Source: Peptococcaceae bacterium UBA7702 (lineage in GTDB: Bacteria; Bacillota; Dehalobacteriia; UBA7702). Taken from it: a stretch of 64,000 nucleotides of DNA. The notes below the pieces were generated by a model. That model was not told the origin of the DNA. It saw only the letters and a program-made list of their open reading frames with translations, and made no database searches. Where the stretch lies: the NCBI GenBank assembly GCA_002482535.1, contig DLGE01000001.1, forward strand, positions 779,513-843,512, read 5' to 3'. Made by a program: the position numbers and the translations under genes. Shown here one piece after another: positions 9,701 to 17,774 of the stretch (within the stretch, counting starts at the first letter, position 1; each line of letters begins with the position of its first letter).

Positions 9701-12700
9701 AGATATTTGAGGTTGTGGTATATTTTTGCAGGTTGGCAAAATTGACGCAATTTTTCACGGTACCGCCATTGATGGCAACGATGCCGCCAACGTCATTCCC
9801 CTGGATGAAGCCGGTAACCTTTAAGTTACTGATTTCCCCTGTATTCCAGCCGAAAACGCCGGAATAACTGTAGCGGACACCGGTAGTACCGATAAGAGGG
9901 ATGTAGATGTTGTGAAGAGTGTGGTTTTGGCCGTCGAAATGACCGGCAAAGGGCAGCGCCGTCAGTTCGGTGGTACCGTAACTCCCGATGGGATACCAGT
10001 ATTTTTCACCGAGTTGAAGGTCGGCGGTGAGGATAAAATATTTTCCTTCATAGCTGACACCCAAAGCCACCTGATTGGATAAATAAACCAGTTGCGCTTC
10101 GTTGGCAATTTGATAGGGATTGTTCTGGCTGCCGTCGCCCCCGGCGAAGCTGCCGGCGTCATAGAGCTTCCATTCCAGGCTGGGGGCGATGGTCATTTCC
10201 CCCTCCATAGCGGTATTCCCCTGATAAGCAACCTTCGCAAACCCGGTCTGGATGGCTGTGGTTTGACCATAAGGATCAAAACTTAAGGTGATGACGCTAT
10301 TTTCGCCGCTATGATCGGCGCTGATGCTGGTAATGGACGCCGTATCGTAAGTTTCATTGGCAAGGCGCAGTTCCAAAGAGAAGTCGCTTTTTGTCAACGT
10401 ACGGTAAGTCAATTTTTTGTTGAGGGTTACATATACTTTGCCATTTTCCGCTCTTACAGAAGCGATGTCGAGACCCTCTAATTCGTCGGCGGGATAAGTT
10501 CCCGTGGCTTGCCAGGGAAAGACCGGGTAACCGCTGTTGATATTCCCATCGTCAGCAACAAAACTGCTGCCCAAGGTCGAGGCCATGGCCTTCAAATCAG
10601 CGTTGCTCACAACGGCGGTGCCATCGATCTCATTGCTGGTAACAGAAGTCTGTAAATAGTAACAATTGCGGACCGTGCCACTGGCATAGGTGCCTAAAAT
10701 ACCGCCTGGGGCGGCGCCAATGGCAATCACATTACCGGTGTTATAGGCGTTTTGGATGATACCTTGATTCAAACTGCCGGCGATCCCCCCCGCCGGGCTG
10801 GCGGTAGAGGTAACATTGCCGGTATTATAAACATTCATCACAGTACCTGAAGCATTGTTGATGGTACCCACGATCCCACCGGCAGTCTTGGCGTCAACAC
10901 TGCCGCAATTGTAGCAGCCGACAATTTTTCCGCCGGGACAAGCGCCGACAATCCCGCCGCCATTGGAGGTAGAAGTAATCGCGGCGTTGTTGAAGCAGTT
11001 TAGGATAATCCCCGCGTTTCTACCGCTAATGCCGCCACCATTGGAACTGCTGGTGACGGTGCCGCTGGAAATGCCGAGGTTTTTCACGAAACCGCCATCT
11101 TTGATGTAACCGAAGAGGCCGGCATCGCCGCTGTTGACGGTCATATTTTTGATCACATAACCGTTACCGTCAAAGAGACCGGTATACGTACTGGCGCCGA
11201 TGGGGATCCAGGTTTTGCCGCTAAGGTCAATATCGTCGGTGAGTTTGGCGCAGAGGGTAGCTTTGCCTCCGTTGACTTCACGGGCAAACCAAGCCAGGTT
11301 TTCCGCGTTGGCAATCAGATAAGGATCTGCCGCGATACCGCTGCCGGAAGCAGGCGCTACACCGTAAGCCGGCCATTCGGTGCTCTGGGCAACATCAAAA
11401 GCATCGGCGGCAACGGCGCTGCCGCCAAAGTAAGAAATATTCATAACAACATTCTGATTGACGGTATCCGCCGTGATGGCCGTGAAGTTCACGGTAACCG
11501 TCGTAAACAAAGCATTGCTGCCCTGGCTGATGGAATTGATGGTCATCGGCTTGGCAGCGCCGCCGTTGATTGTGGCGGTTAAGGTGAATTGCGCTTTATC
11601 CAGCGTGGTATAGCTCAACAGCTCATTCATGACCAAAGAAACCTTGCCGTTTTCCGCACTGGCCGAGACGATGGCCAAACCGTCAATTTCATCAGTGGGA
11701 TAAGTACCGCCGTTTTCCCAGATCAGCTGAGGATAGGTGGCGCCGCCGCTGGGGGCTTTAAAACCGCTGCCCAAAGACAAGGTGGTTGCCGCTAAGGCTG
11801 CGCTGTCTTTCAGCGCCGTTGTTTCCAAAGCCGTTTTGGCCGGGTTTTGCATTGCTGGTAAAGAAGCATTTATTGTGTCAGTTTTGAGACCGTAAACATT
11901 GGTATACTTGGTGATCGAAGTGCTTCCTTTGCCGATACAATTGGCCACGTACATTGTAGCACCCGCTGTTATAGTACCCGCATTATAACAATTCGTGATA
12001 CGACTGTTGCTGCCAACTTGGGCGGTAATACCGGCACCGTAAATATTAAAATCGCTGACATTGCCAAGATTATAGCAATTCTGCATCCCGCCGCTACTTG
12101 AAAAATTACCGACGAGACCGCCAAAATAACGGACAGCAAAGTTGGTGACATCGGTACCTTTGACATTCCCGGTATTGAAGGAATTGAGCAGCCAGCCCGA
12201 CCCCCCAAAGCTCCCGGCAATACCGCCACCATTACCGCTGCCGGTAACGGAGGCCGCGTTGCTGCAGTTCATGATGTAGCCATAGCAATACCCGGCAATA
12301 CCGCCGACATCACCGGCGGTGGATTTGATACAACCGCTGGTGATGGAAAGGTTTTTGATTCTGCCGGCAGCGGCGATATAGCCAAAAAGCCCCTGATATT
12401 GGGTGGTGGCGTTGATATAGAGATTCGAAACCGTCTTGCCGTTGCCGTTGAAAGTACCGGCAAACTGTTTCGCGCTTTGGTTGCTGTTACCAATCGGTAT
12501 CCAGTTTTTGCTGTTTTCCGCATCCCAGACGCCGTCACTTTGAACGCCGCCAAGATTAAGGTTGTCGTTAAGGGTTACGGTTTTCCCCGCGAAGGTGTCC
12601 GTACCCGCGTTGACGATGGAGGCCAAACCCGCAAGTTCTGCGGGAGTTGCGATTTCAAAGGAATGGCCGTCGGGATTTGCCGTATACCAAGCGGTATCCG

Positions 12701-12761
12701 TTGTGCCATCCCAGGCTGTGGCCGCGAAAGCGCCGCCGCTCAGGCAAAACAGCAGCAGCAT
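6198..12761 (-). CDS. Giant SLH-anchored GLUG-repeat surface protein; start appears frameshifted
   Basis: The open frame gives 2187 residues from an internal ATG. GLUG-type repeats (GGIAG/GGIVG...NCYN) occur in three blocks, about 60-330, 500-680 and 900-1150. They are interleaved with paired Ig-like modules that begin SAENGKVSL or RAENGKVYV. A FIVAR-like helical segment (about 1520-1590) comes next, then six helical repeats of about 67 residues (about 1590-1990) and three SLH domains at the C-terminus. The internal start gives a poor signal peptide without basic residues. The frame is open upstream, and a far better start (ATG at 12791-12793, MKK, ribosome site GAAGGGGA) lies one base out of frame across an A6 run. 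It is the first gene behind the B12 riboswitch. Likely a cell-surface adhesin or stalked ligand-capture protein; the ligand is unknown. Confidence 0.85.
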   Translation of the reverse strand: MLLLFCLSGGAFAATAWDGTTDTAWYTANPDGHSFEIATPAELAGLASIVNAGTDTFAGKTVTLNDNLNLGGVQSDGVWDAENSKNWIPIGNSNQSAKQFAGTFNGNGKTVSNLYINATTQYQGLFGYIAAAGRIKNLSITSGCIKSTAGDVGGIAGYCYGYIMNCSNAASVTGSGNGGGIAGSFGGSGWLLNSFNTGNVKGTDVTNFAVRYFGGLVGNFSSSGGMQNCYNLGNVSDFNIYGAGITAQVGSNSRITNCYNAGTITAGATMYVANCIGKGSTSITKYTNVYGLKTDTINASLPAMQNPAKTALETTALKDSAALAATTLSLGSGFKAPSGGATYPQLIWENGGTYPTDEIDGLAIVSASAENGKVSLVMNELLSYTTLDKAQFTLTATINGGAAKPMTINSISQGSNALFTTVTVNFTAITADTVNQNVVMNISYFGGSAVAADAFDVAQSTEWPAYGVAPASGSGIAADPYLIANAENLAWFAREVNGGKATLCAKLTDDIDLSGKTWIPIGASTYTGLFDGNGYVIKNMTVNSGDAGLFGYIKDGGFVKNLGISSGTVTSSSNGGGISGRNAGIILNCFNNAAITSTSNGGGIVGACPGGKIVGCYNCGSVDAKTAGGIVGTINNASGTVMNVYNTGNVTSTASPAGGIAGSLNQGIIQNAYNTGNVIAIGAAPGGILGTYASGTVRNCYYLQTSVTSNEIDGTAVVSNADLKAMASTLGSSFVADDGNINSGYPVFPWQATGTYPADELEGLDIASVRAENGKVYVTLNKKLTYRTLTKSDFSLELRLANETYDTASITSISADHSGENSVITLSFDPYGQTTAIQTGFAKVAYQGNTAMEGEMTIAPSLEWKLYDAGSFAGGDGSQNNPYQIANEAQLVYLSNQVALGVSYEGKYFILTADLQLGEKYWYPIGSYGTTELTALPFAGHFDGQNHTLHNIYIPLIGTTGVRYSYSGVFGWNTGEISNLKVTGFIQGNDVGGIVAINGGTVKNCVNFANLQKYTTTSNIYAAGIVAQNTGDVLDCINYGNITATNPSTNINNIGGIVGTTSSGALKEATVSRCANFGTLIGSDHIGGIAADANSGKKVTISECFNAGRIIPIAYKLSSFGGIVGYSSEYAVISNCYNTGDISGMTTYLTNAGSGGITGGTGGDITNCYDVGSIGIVQSVGAHIMGSSIGGISSFNNCYFLKDGFYCGVRDRQGNDMDDTYDVKGMEAENMRGEDFVTQLNGAGGTAFVADTNGLNNGYPVLAWAVARENDAPVGLKGGENKITGLDAEKRYEYKDVNNISYTAVTAGSTEITGLDCGSYNVRLIESADSAPSDYAIVNVNGELKGTVTLFTAGNSYKGKYYAFMEGIPLNSEVSYQWFRYDSAAGKYTRISGATDRIYTPQAKDIGYCLYVEVYVKDCDGLISATGGNAVGKYTISTGGFTSVGCSTEANNNGKITGLNPDLPYEYKLSSDSDYIAVAVGATEINDLAPGVYNLRGKTTDLYTSSATNYTITDFTATVANAKDTAKEALDEALEEYTETDYSADNWTALNTAKTDGDTAIDTVATVAAINAAKQSALDAMAAVKTLTQEADIAAAKAVDDAIAALPATSALTLSDKDAVEAARTAYDALSETRQGLVTKLSTLEAAETKMEQLVADAADQAAAQTVIDQIAALPAVGTLTLADEDAVKAARSAYEALNETRQGLVINIATLEAAETKITQMTADQAAAQKVMDKIELLPAANALTLEDKDAVEAVRGAYDALNETRQGLVTNVATLEAAEAKITQLSTNAADRTAAKRVMDQIDALPAVDALTLGDKNAVEAARSAYEALSETRQGLVTNLATLEAAEAKIAQLSASATDRAAAQKVTDQIAALPTVDDLTLENRDAVEAARNAYEALNETRQGLVTNVAALEAVEAKITQLSATAADQTAAQTVIDQIDALPNVDALTLGDKDAVEAARSAYNALNETRQKLVTNVAVLEAAEAKMKTLTEDTPPVIDVDKMTDVKSTDWFYDSVRYVLAQGIMNGTSETAFDPNGNITRGQFVTILGRYAGISDSSAANPAETQFADVKTTAYYGAHVAWAAEKGITTGTTATTFAPNAKISRQDMALMMARFAKVMEINLPDGSGATAFGDDQDIAGYAKTAVYSMVEAKIIGGVGSNKFAPKDTATRAQAAKMMTLLVTYGK
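6785..7985 (-). repeat. In-gene tandem helical repeats (about 200 bp units, six copies)
   Basis: Six consecutive units encode TLxDKDAVEAARxAYxAL, NETRQGLVTN and LEAAEAKITQL with few changes. They form a long alpha-helical stalk before the SLH anchor. Copy number is likely to vary between strains. Confidence 0.85.
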
Positions 12762-12784
12762 GGTCAGTAAAGTGATAAAAATTG

Positions 12785-12793
12785 TTTTTTCAT
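12785..12793 (-). other. Out-of-frame ATG plus A6 run at the true start of the GLUG-SLH gene
   Basis: On the minus strand a ribosome site (GAAGGGGA) is followed about 9 bases later by ATG AAA AAA C. In this frame a stop comes after nine codons. A -1 slip on the AAA AAA pair, or a seventh A, would give MKKTIFITLLTMLLL, a proper signal peptide in frame with the large protein. Candidate mechanisms are ribosomal or transcriptional slippage, phase variation, or a base-calling error. Confidence 0.6.
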
Positions 12794-12892
12794 TCGATGA
12801 TTCCCCTTCATTGGATTTTGCGCGGAGTCCTTTTCAGAGGATAAACCTTTTTGCCGAATACAACACCTCCATTTCACGACAAAAAATAAGAA

Positions 12893-12924
12893 GTAACTCT
12901 TTGACATTTTAACAAAGAAGTTAC
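12893..12924 (-). promoter_or_regulatory. Inverted repeat in the long leader of the GLUG-SLH gene
   Basis: GTAACTTCTTTG and CAAAGAGTTAC form an AT-rich hairpin, followed on the minus strand by TTCTTATTTTTTG. It could be a weak second terminator or an mRNA-stabilising hairpin. The rest of the stretch from 12794 to 13010 shows no gene. Confidence 0.4.
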
Positions 12925-13012
12925 GCGAACATATTTATTTTGGGATCGCAAACCAAAAAACATTGTTTCGCACACACCAACGCTTTCCGGCTCCGAGGCA
13001 AACTTTTGGACA

Positions 13013-13085
13013 AATAAAAAAGCACAAAGCTATACCAACCATCCTAAGCACTACGGCTTAGGGGTTTTTGGCATGACTTTGTGTC
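13013..13085 (-). terminator. Riboswitch-linked intrinsic terminator
   Basis: On the minus strand a long imperfect stem pairs CACAAAG and ATGCCAA with TTGGTAT and CTTTGTG. An inner CCTAAGC/GCTTAGG helix sits inside it, and TTTTTT follows. It lies about 110 bases after the B12 aptamer and before the SLH operon, as expected for the expression platform. Confidence 0.85.
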
Positions 13086-13194
13086 TATCGACAAGCACTA
13101 TATAGCTGTTTACCTGGCAATAAGAGTTTTCTCTTAACCATGTAAACTCGCGTTTGCATACTATTATGGAGATCATTTGCAATGGAAACTTTCC

Positions 13195-13328
13195 CGTATT
13201 GCCGTCTCCTGACTTCGCTTCCTCGTTTCCCGTCGCCTTCTCGGCTTTTACCGATGGCATCTGACGGAAAACTCCGCGTTACAGTGGCCTGCCCGTTGGG
13301 GACTCTCACCCCATTCCGTTACAATACG
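13195..13328 (-). promoter_or_regulatory. Cobalamin (B12) riboswitch aptamer
   Basis: The minus strand carries the class hallmarks in order. These are the closing helix CGTATTG/CAATACG (13322-13328 with 13195-13201), GGGTGAGAGTCCC, the conserved GCCACTGTAA (13279-13288), and the B12 box GAAGTCAGGAGAC (13204-13216). It sits between a sigma-A promoter and a terminator, upstream of the two SLH surface genes. Known cobalamin riboswitches of this layout turn expression off when adenosyl- or methylcobalamin is plentiful. Confidence 0.94.
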
Positions 13329-13354
13329 CATTTCTTTATAATAGGATTACTATC

Positions 13355-13382
13355 ATTATATCAATTTTTTGATTTTTGTAAA
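13355..13382 (-). promoter_or_regulatory. Sigma-A promoter of the riboswitch transcript
   Basis: On the minus strand, -35 TTTACA (13377-13382) is separated by 16 bases from -10 TATAAT (13355-13360). The predicted start, about 13348, is just upstream of the B12 aptamer. Confidence 0.8.
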
Positions 13383-13442
13383 TAGCTCTTTTCTGTTTTT
13401 CTGTTTCTATACCGATGTTTGGCAATAAAATTTGCGCCACGT

Positions 13443-13493
13443 CAAAAAACAGACATGGGCAAGGTGCTGTTCCTTTCGCCCATGTCTGTTTTA
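13443..13493 (-). terminator. Terminator of the rnj gene
   Basis: Stem AACAGACATGGGC/GCCCATGTCTGTT with a 20-base loop, followed by TTTTTT on the minus strand. It closes the dpaA-to-rnj run before the riboswitch promoter. Confidence 0.88.
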
Positions 13494-13509
13494 TTGTTGG
13501 CAAATGCCT

Positions 13510-15171
13510 TTAGTCCAGTTCAATGATGATGGGAATGATCATCGGTTTTCTCTTCACGTCAGCGTAGAGCACTTTGCCGACACATTCTTTCACATCCTGC
13601 TTCACAGCGGAGAAATCTTTGATGCGCTTCCCTTCATATTTTTCCATCAGGGAAGAGATCTTATCTCTGGCCGCTTCCATCAGTTCTTCCGCTTCTTTCA
13701 CGTAGATAAAGCCGCGGGAGATCATTTCGGGCTTGGCCACCAGCATGCCGTGTTTATCGACGGTAACAATGACCACCATGATGCCGTCATTGGCAAGTTG
13801 GCGGCGGTCACGCAGCACAATGCTGCCAACATCTTTATCGCCCATACCGTCGATCATGACTTTACCCACGGGGATCGCGCCTTTGACGCCGGCGTCTTTT
13901 TTCGTCACCTCAAGCATCGAGCCGTTTTCCAGAATGAAAATATTATCCGAGGGAACGCCGATGAGTTGGGCCAAGGAAGCGTGCTTAAAGAGCATTCTTT
14001 CTTCACCGTGAACAGGAACGAAATACTTCGGCTTCACCATGGCAAGAACCAGTTTCAACTCTTCTTGGCGGGCGTGACCGGAGACGTGGATATCGGAATC
14101 GGCGTCGGCAACGACGTCGGCTCCTTGTTTCACCAAAAGGTCGATATTGCGCCCGACGGATACTTCATTGCCGGGAATCGGATGGGCGGATACGATGATC
14201 GTATCCCCAGGGATCAATTTGATGTTTTTATGCTCCCCGTTGGCGATTCTCGTCAGGGTGGACATCGGTTCTCCCTGACTGCCGGTGGCGAGAATTGCCA
14301 CTTTATTGGGAGCCAGATGATCGATTTCATCGATATCGACAATGGTATTTTTGGGGATCTTCAGATAGCCCAGCTCCGTGGCGATGCTGACCACGTTGAT
14401 CATGCTGCGCCCCACGATGGCGACTTTTCTGTTGTATTTTGCTGCTGTGGAAATTGCCTGTTGCAATCGATGGACATTGGTAGCGAAAGTCGCCACAATG
14501 ATGCGTCCCTTGGCATTGCGGAACGCTTCATTGAAGGTGCTTCCCACCAATTTCTCAGATTTTGTATAACCGGGACGTTCCGCGTTGGTGCTGTCCGCCA
14601 TCATCAGCAGAACGCCTTTCTGGCCCAGGGCGGCAATGCGGTGAAAATCCATCACCTCACCGTCCACGGGGGTCATATCGATTTTAAAATCGCCGGTATG
14701 GAAAACCACGCCGATGGGGGTATGGATCGCCATACCAATGGCATCGGGAATGCTGTGGTTGACTCTGATAAATTCCACTTTAAAGGGGCTGACTGTCACG
14801 GTTTCACCGGCACTCATTTCGTGCAGGTTGCCACTGACGCGGGCCTCCTTCAACTTGTGTTTTACGATCCCCAGGGTCATTTTTGTGCCGTAAACAGGCA
14901 CGTCCAAATCTTTCAGAACATAAGGGAGCGCCCCGATATGGTCTTCGTGACCGTGGGTCAGGAAGATCCCTTTGATGCGCTTCCTGTTCTCGACAAGAAA
15001 CGTATAGTCGGGGATCACCGTATCGATCCCCAACATGTCATCTTCGGGAAATTCCATCCCACAGTCGATGACGATCATGCTGTTGCCGTATTTGACAACG
15101 GTCATGTTGTTCCCGATCTCTCCGAGGCCTCCCAGAGGGATTAGGGTAATTTTGCTTTCTTTTTGTGACAT
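13510..15171 (-). CDS. rnj: Ribonuclease J
   Basis: A 553-residue metallo-beta-lactamase/beta-CASP RNase with 5'-3' exonuclease and endonuclease activity in mRNA decay and rRNA maturation. The metal-binding HGHEDHIG motif is near residue 80. Other family marks are the start MSQKESKITLIPLGGLGEIG, the beta-CASP segment with ATGSQGEPMS, the HVSGHA motif, and a C-terminal domain. The chosen ATG has a good AAAGGTGG site; a longer frame would run into dapA. It lies 37 bases after dapA, matching the Bacillus layout asd-dapG-dapA-rnjB. Confidence 0.95.
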   Translation of the reverse strand: MSQKESKITLIPLGGLGEIGNNMTVVKYGNSMIVIDCGMEFPEDDMLGIDTVIPDYTFLVENRKRIKGIFLTHGHEDHIGALPYVLKDLDVPVYGTKMTLGIVKHKLKEARVSGNLHEMSAGETVTVSPFKVEFIRVNHSIPDAIGMAIHTPIGVVFHTGDFKIDMTPVDGEVMDFHRIAALGQKGVLLMMADSTNAERPGYTKSEKLVGSTFNEAFRNAKGRIIVATFATNVHRLQQAISTAAKYNRKVAIVGRSMINVVSIATELGYLKIPKNTIVDIDEIDHLAPNKVAILATGSQGEPMSTLTRIANGEHKNIKLIPGDTIIVSAHPIPGNEVSVGRNIDLLVKQGADVVADADSDIHVSGHARQEELKLVLAMVKPKYFVPVHGEERMLFKHASLAQLIGVPSDNIFILENGSMLEVTKKDAGVKGAIPVGKVMIDGMGDKDVGSIVLRDRRQLANDGIMVVIVTVDKHGMLVAKPEMISRGFIYVKEAEELMEAARDKISSLMEKYEGKRIKDFSAVKQDVKECVGKVLYADVKRKPMIIPIIIELD

Positions 15172-15208
15172 ATTCCACCTTTCCGAAAGCTGCCCGTACT
15201 GTTTGCGA

Positions 15209-16090
15209 TTAAGGAAGTAATTCGTATTTCTGCAAAAGGTTTTTAATGAACTCGGTTTGTTCCGCTGTGCCTTCACACAGGGGTAGACGGAAACCGCCTA
15301 CTTCAAAACCGAGAAGATTCAGACCCGTCTTGGTGGGAATCGGATTTGCGGTGACAAACATTCCCTTGAAAATGGGATAGAGACGCAAATGCAATTCAAG
15401 AGCTCTGTCCATGTTGTTATTCTTAACGCACTGAATCATTTCTTTGATTTCCTTACCCACAAAGTGGGAGGCGACACTGACAACGCCGCGTGCCCCTAAG
15501 GCAACCGCGGCCAAGGTCATAAAGTCATCCCCTGAGTAAATACTAAAATCTTCCGGCAGCTTCATTTTTAATTGTGAAAGATCATCCACACTGCCGGTGG
15601 ATTCTTTCAATGCTTTGATATATTTTAGTTCGGCAAGTTTGGCGATGGTATCCACTTCCATATTCACTCCCGTACGGCCGGGAATGTTATAAAGCATCAC
15701 GGGGCACTCCACTGCAGCGTTAATTGCCTCAAAATGCTTCAGAATACCTGATTGGGTTGGCTTATTATAATAGGGCACCACCGAAAGATAGCCGTCTAAA
15801 CCTATTTTATTATAAATTTTAATGTGTTTGATGATTTCGCCGGTACAGTTACTGCCGGCGCCGCCGATGATCGTGGCTTTTTTACCCACGGCATCCTTGA
15901 CTTCACGAAACAGCGTTTCCGTTTCATCATAGGTCAAAGTGGGGCTTTCACCGGTGGTACCGGAGACCAAAATGCCGTCGGAACCGTTTTCGATCAAGTG
16001 AACGGCAAGCTCCTGGGCTTTTTCGTAATTAACAGCGCCGTCTTCGCGAAACGGCGTGATCATAGCAGTGATAACTTCGCCAAAACACAT
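15209..16090 (-). CDS. dapA: 4-hydroxy-tetrahydrodipicolinate synthase
   Basis: Condenses pyruvate with aspartate semialdehyde to give the precursor of lysine, meso-diaminopimelate and spore dipicolinate. The 293-residue TIM barrel shows GTTGESPTL, the catalytic Tyr in YNIPGRTG (Tyr134) and the Schiff-base Lys in IKALKESTG (Lys162). I chose the ATG at 16090 because GAGGTG lies six bases upstream; a GTG three codons earlier is part of that ribosome site. It follows asd directly, and the product can go to DpaAB during sporulation or DapB in growth. Confidence 0.95.
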   Translation of the reverse strand: MCFGEVITAMITPFREDGAVNYEKAQELAVHLIENGSDGILVSGTTGESPTLTYDETETLFREVKDAVGKKATIIGGAGSNCTGEIIKHIKIYNKIGLDGYLSVVPYYNKPTQSGILKHFEAINAAVECPVMLYNIPGRTGVNMEVDTIAKLAELKYIKALKESTGSVDDLSQLKMKLPEDFSIYSGDDFMTLAAVALGARGVVSVASHFVGKEIKEMIQCVKNNNMDRALELHLRLYPIFKGMFVTANPIPTKTGLNLLGFEVGGFRLPLCEGTAEQTEFIKNLLQKYELLP

Positions 16091-16100
16091 AATATACACC

Positions 16101-17114
16101 TCATTGATTGATTAGCAACTCCGCGATCTGAATGGCGTTCGTGGCGGCGCCTTTTCTGATCTGGTCGGCGACGACCCAAAGGGAAAGACCATTGGCGGAG
16201 GAGATATCTTTTCTGATCCGTCCCACGTATACTTCATCGGTTCCCGCCGAAAAAAGCGGCATGGGATATTCCTGGTTTGCGGGGGCATCCTGCAAGACGA
16301 CGCCGGGAGCGGCAGAGAGCAATTCTTTGGCTCTTTCCGGGCTGAGGGGTTTTTCCGTCTCAACGGTGATCGACTCGGCATGACTGCGAAACACCGGCAC
16401 CCGCACTGTTGTGGCATTGATGGCAATGGTGTCGTCGTGGAACATCTTCCTTGTTTCATTCACCATTTTCATTTCTTCTTTGGTGTAACCGTCCTCTAAA
16501 AAGGAATCGATCTGGGGAATGCAGTTAAAGGCAATGGGATAGGGAAACGCCGAGGGCGTCAAGAATTTAGGATCCTTGCCTGACGCGGCATATTCTTTCA
16601 CTTCCTGTTCAAGAGCGGCCATCCCCTCCTTGCCGGCGCCGGATACCGCCTGATAAGTGGAAACAATGATCCTTTTGATGCGGGCTTCGTCATGAAGAGG
16701 TTTTAAAGCCACCACCATTTGAATGGTGGAGCAATTGGGATTGGCAATCAGGCCCTTGTGCCAACGGATATCTTCCGGATTCACCTCCGGCACAATGAGG
16801 GGCACTTTGGGATCCATCCGAAAAGCGGAACTGTTATCGATCACCACAGCGCCGGCTTTCACGGCGTCCAAAGCAAACTGCTTACTTTGGGAACCGCCGG
16901 CAAACAATACGATATCAATGCCGCCAAAGGAATCCGCGGTACAGGTATCCACCACCAAATCTTCTCCGCGAAAGGAAATGATTTTCCCTTGGGAACGGCT
17001 GCTGGCCAAAAGCCGCAGCTCTTTTAAAGGAAAGTTGCGTTTTGCCAATCCGTTGATCAATTCATGACCTACAGCGCCGGTGGCGCCAACCACGGCAACA
17101 GCATATTTTTTCAT
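16101..17114 (-). CDS. asd: Aspartate-semialdehyde dehydrogenase
   Basis: NADPH-dependent reduction of aspartyl phosphate to aspartate semialdehyde. The 337-residue protein begins with the Rossmann motif VVGATGAVG. The catalytic Cys128 is in ANPNCSTIQ, and the acid/base His is in the VPVFRSHAES region. The ATG at 17114 follows AAGGTGG by a proper distance. It sits between dpaB and dapA with short gaps. No aspartokinase (dapG) gene is in the cluster, unlike Bacillus subtilis. Confidence 0.95.
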   Translation of the reverse strand: MKKYAVAVVGATGAVGHELINGLAKRNFPLKELRLLASSRSQGKIISFRGEDLVVDTCTADSFGGIDIVLFAGGSQSKQFALDAVKAGAVVIDNSSAFRMDPKVPLIVPEVNPEDIRWHKGLIANPNCSTIQMVVALKPLHDEARIKRIIVSTYQAVSGAGKEGMAALEQEVKEYAASGKDPKFLTPSAFPYPIAFNCIPQIDSFLEDGYTKEEMKMVNETRKMFHDDTIAINATTVRVPVFRSHAESITVETEKPLSPERAKELLSAAPGVVLQDAPANQEYPMPLFSAGTDEVYVGRIRKDISSANGLSLWVVADQIRKGAATNAIQIAELLINQ

Positions 17115-17180
17115 AATAACCACCTTATATCTGGAATGTTTCTATCTTTTTGATCCACTTGATTTTTAATTATACTACAT

Positions 17181-17774
17181 TTAATTCAAATATTCAATCA
17201 GTACCGGCTGAATTTGTTCATTTTTCATGGCTGCCGCCACGGTATCGGGAATCAACTCCATGTTCGCTACGAGGGAATTCGGCTTATGAACAGGGTCATC
17301 CTGACCAAAAGGAACAAAATATACATTTTTAAAATTAAGCAGAGAGGCAATGTTTCTGCCGCCGATGCTGAGACCGTCGTTGGTGGAAGCGGCAATGATC
17401 AAAGGGCCGCCGTTTCTGAGATGCGCCTTGGCGGCCATCAATACCGGCGTATCAATGATGCCATTCACCAATTTTCCCATGGTATTGCCGCTGGCGGGAG
17501 CAATGACCATGATATCCAAAAGATGCTTGGGGCCAATGGGTTCCGCCTCAAAAATCGTGGTGATGATTTCACGGCCGGAAATCTCTTTCATTTCTTGCCG
17601 CCAAAAGGCTGCTGTGCCGAATCGGGTATCCGTATCATTCACCGCCGGTGAAAAAATTGGGTACAACTCCGCCCCCTCTTCCACAACGAGGCGGCGGGCA
17701 GCGTCAAAGGCTTTACCCAAGGTACAATGGGAACCGGTGACACCGAAACCGATTTTCATCTTCCTCATTCGCAT
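17181..17774 (-). CDS. dpaB: Dipicolinate synthase subunit B
   Basis: The flavoprotein subunit of dipicolinate synthase (SpoVFB family), which with DpaA oxidises dihydrodipicolinate to dipicolinic acid for the spore core. About 197 residues with flavoprotein-fold hallmarks GFGVTGSHCTLGKA near the N-terminus and APASGNTMGKLVNGI in the middle. The ATG at 17774 overlaps the end of dpaA by 10 bases and has a GGGGGTG site; an ATG at 17759 is a weaker alternative. Its presence is strong evidence of an endospore-forming ancestry. Confidence 0.94.
   Translation of the reverse strand: MRMRKMKIGFGVTGSHCTLGKAFDAARRLVVEEGAELYPIFSPAVNDTDTRFGTAAFWRQEMKEISGREIITTIFEAEPIGPKHLLDIMVIAPASGNTMGKLVNGIIDTPVLMAAKAHLRNGGPLIIAASTNDGLSIGGRNIASLLNFKNVYFVPFGQDDPVHKPNSLVANMELIPDTVAAAMKNEQIQPVLIEYLN

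Noticed and set aside
6198..12793. GLUG-SLH gene considered a pseudogene because of the start offset
   Set aside because: More than 2100 codons remain open with intact domains and SLH anchors. One homopolymer offset at the start fits slippage, phase variation or a sequencing error better than decay.
13432..15144. 570-codon plus-strand frame opposite RNase J
   Set aside because: It is antisense to a gene with full catalytic motifs, and the translation is His/Asp/Phe-rich without any family feature. It is a mirror of codon bias.
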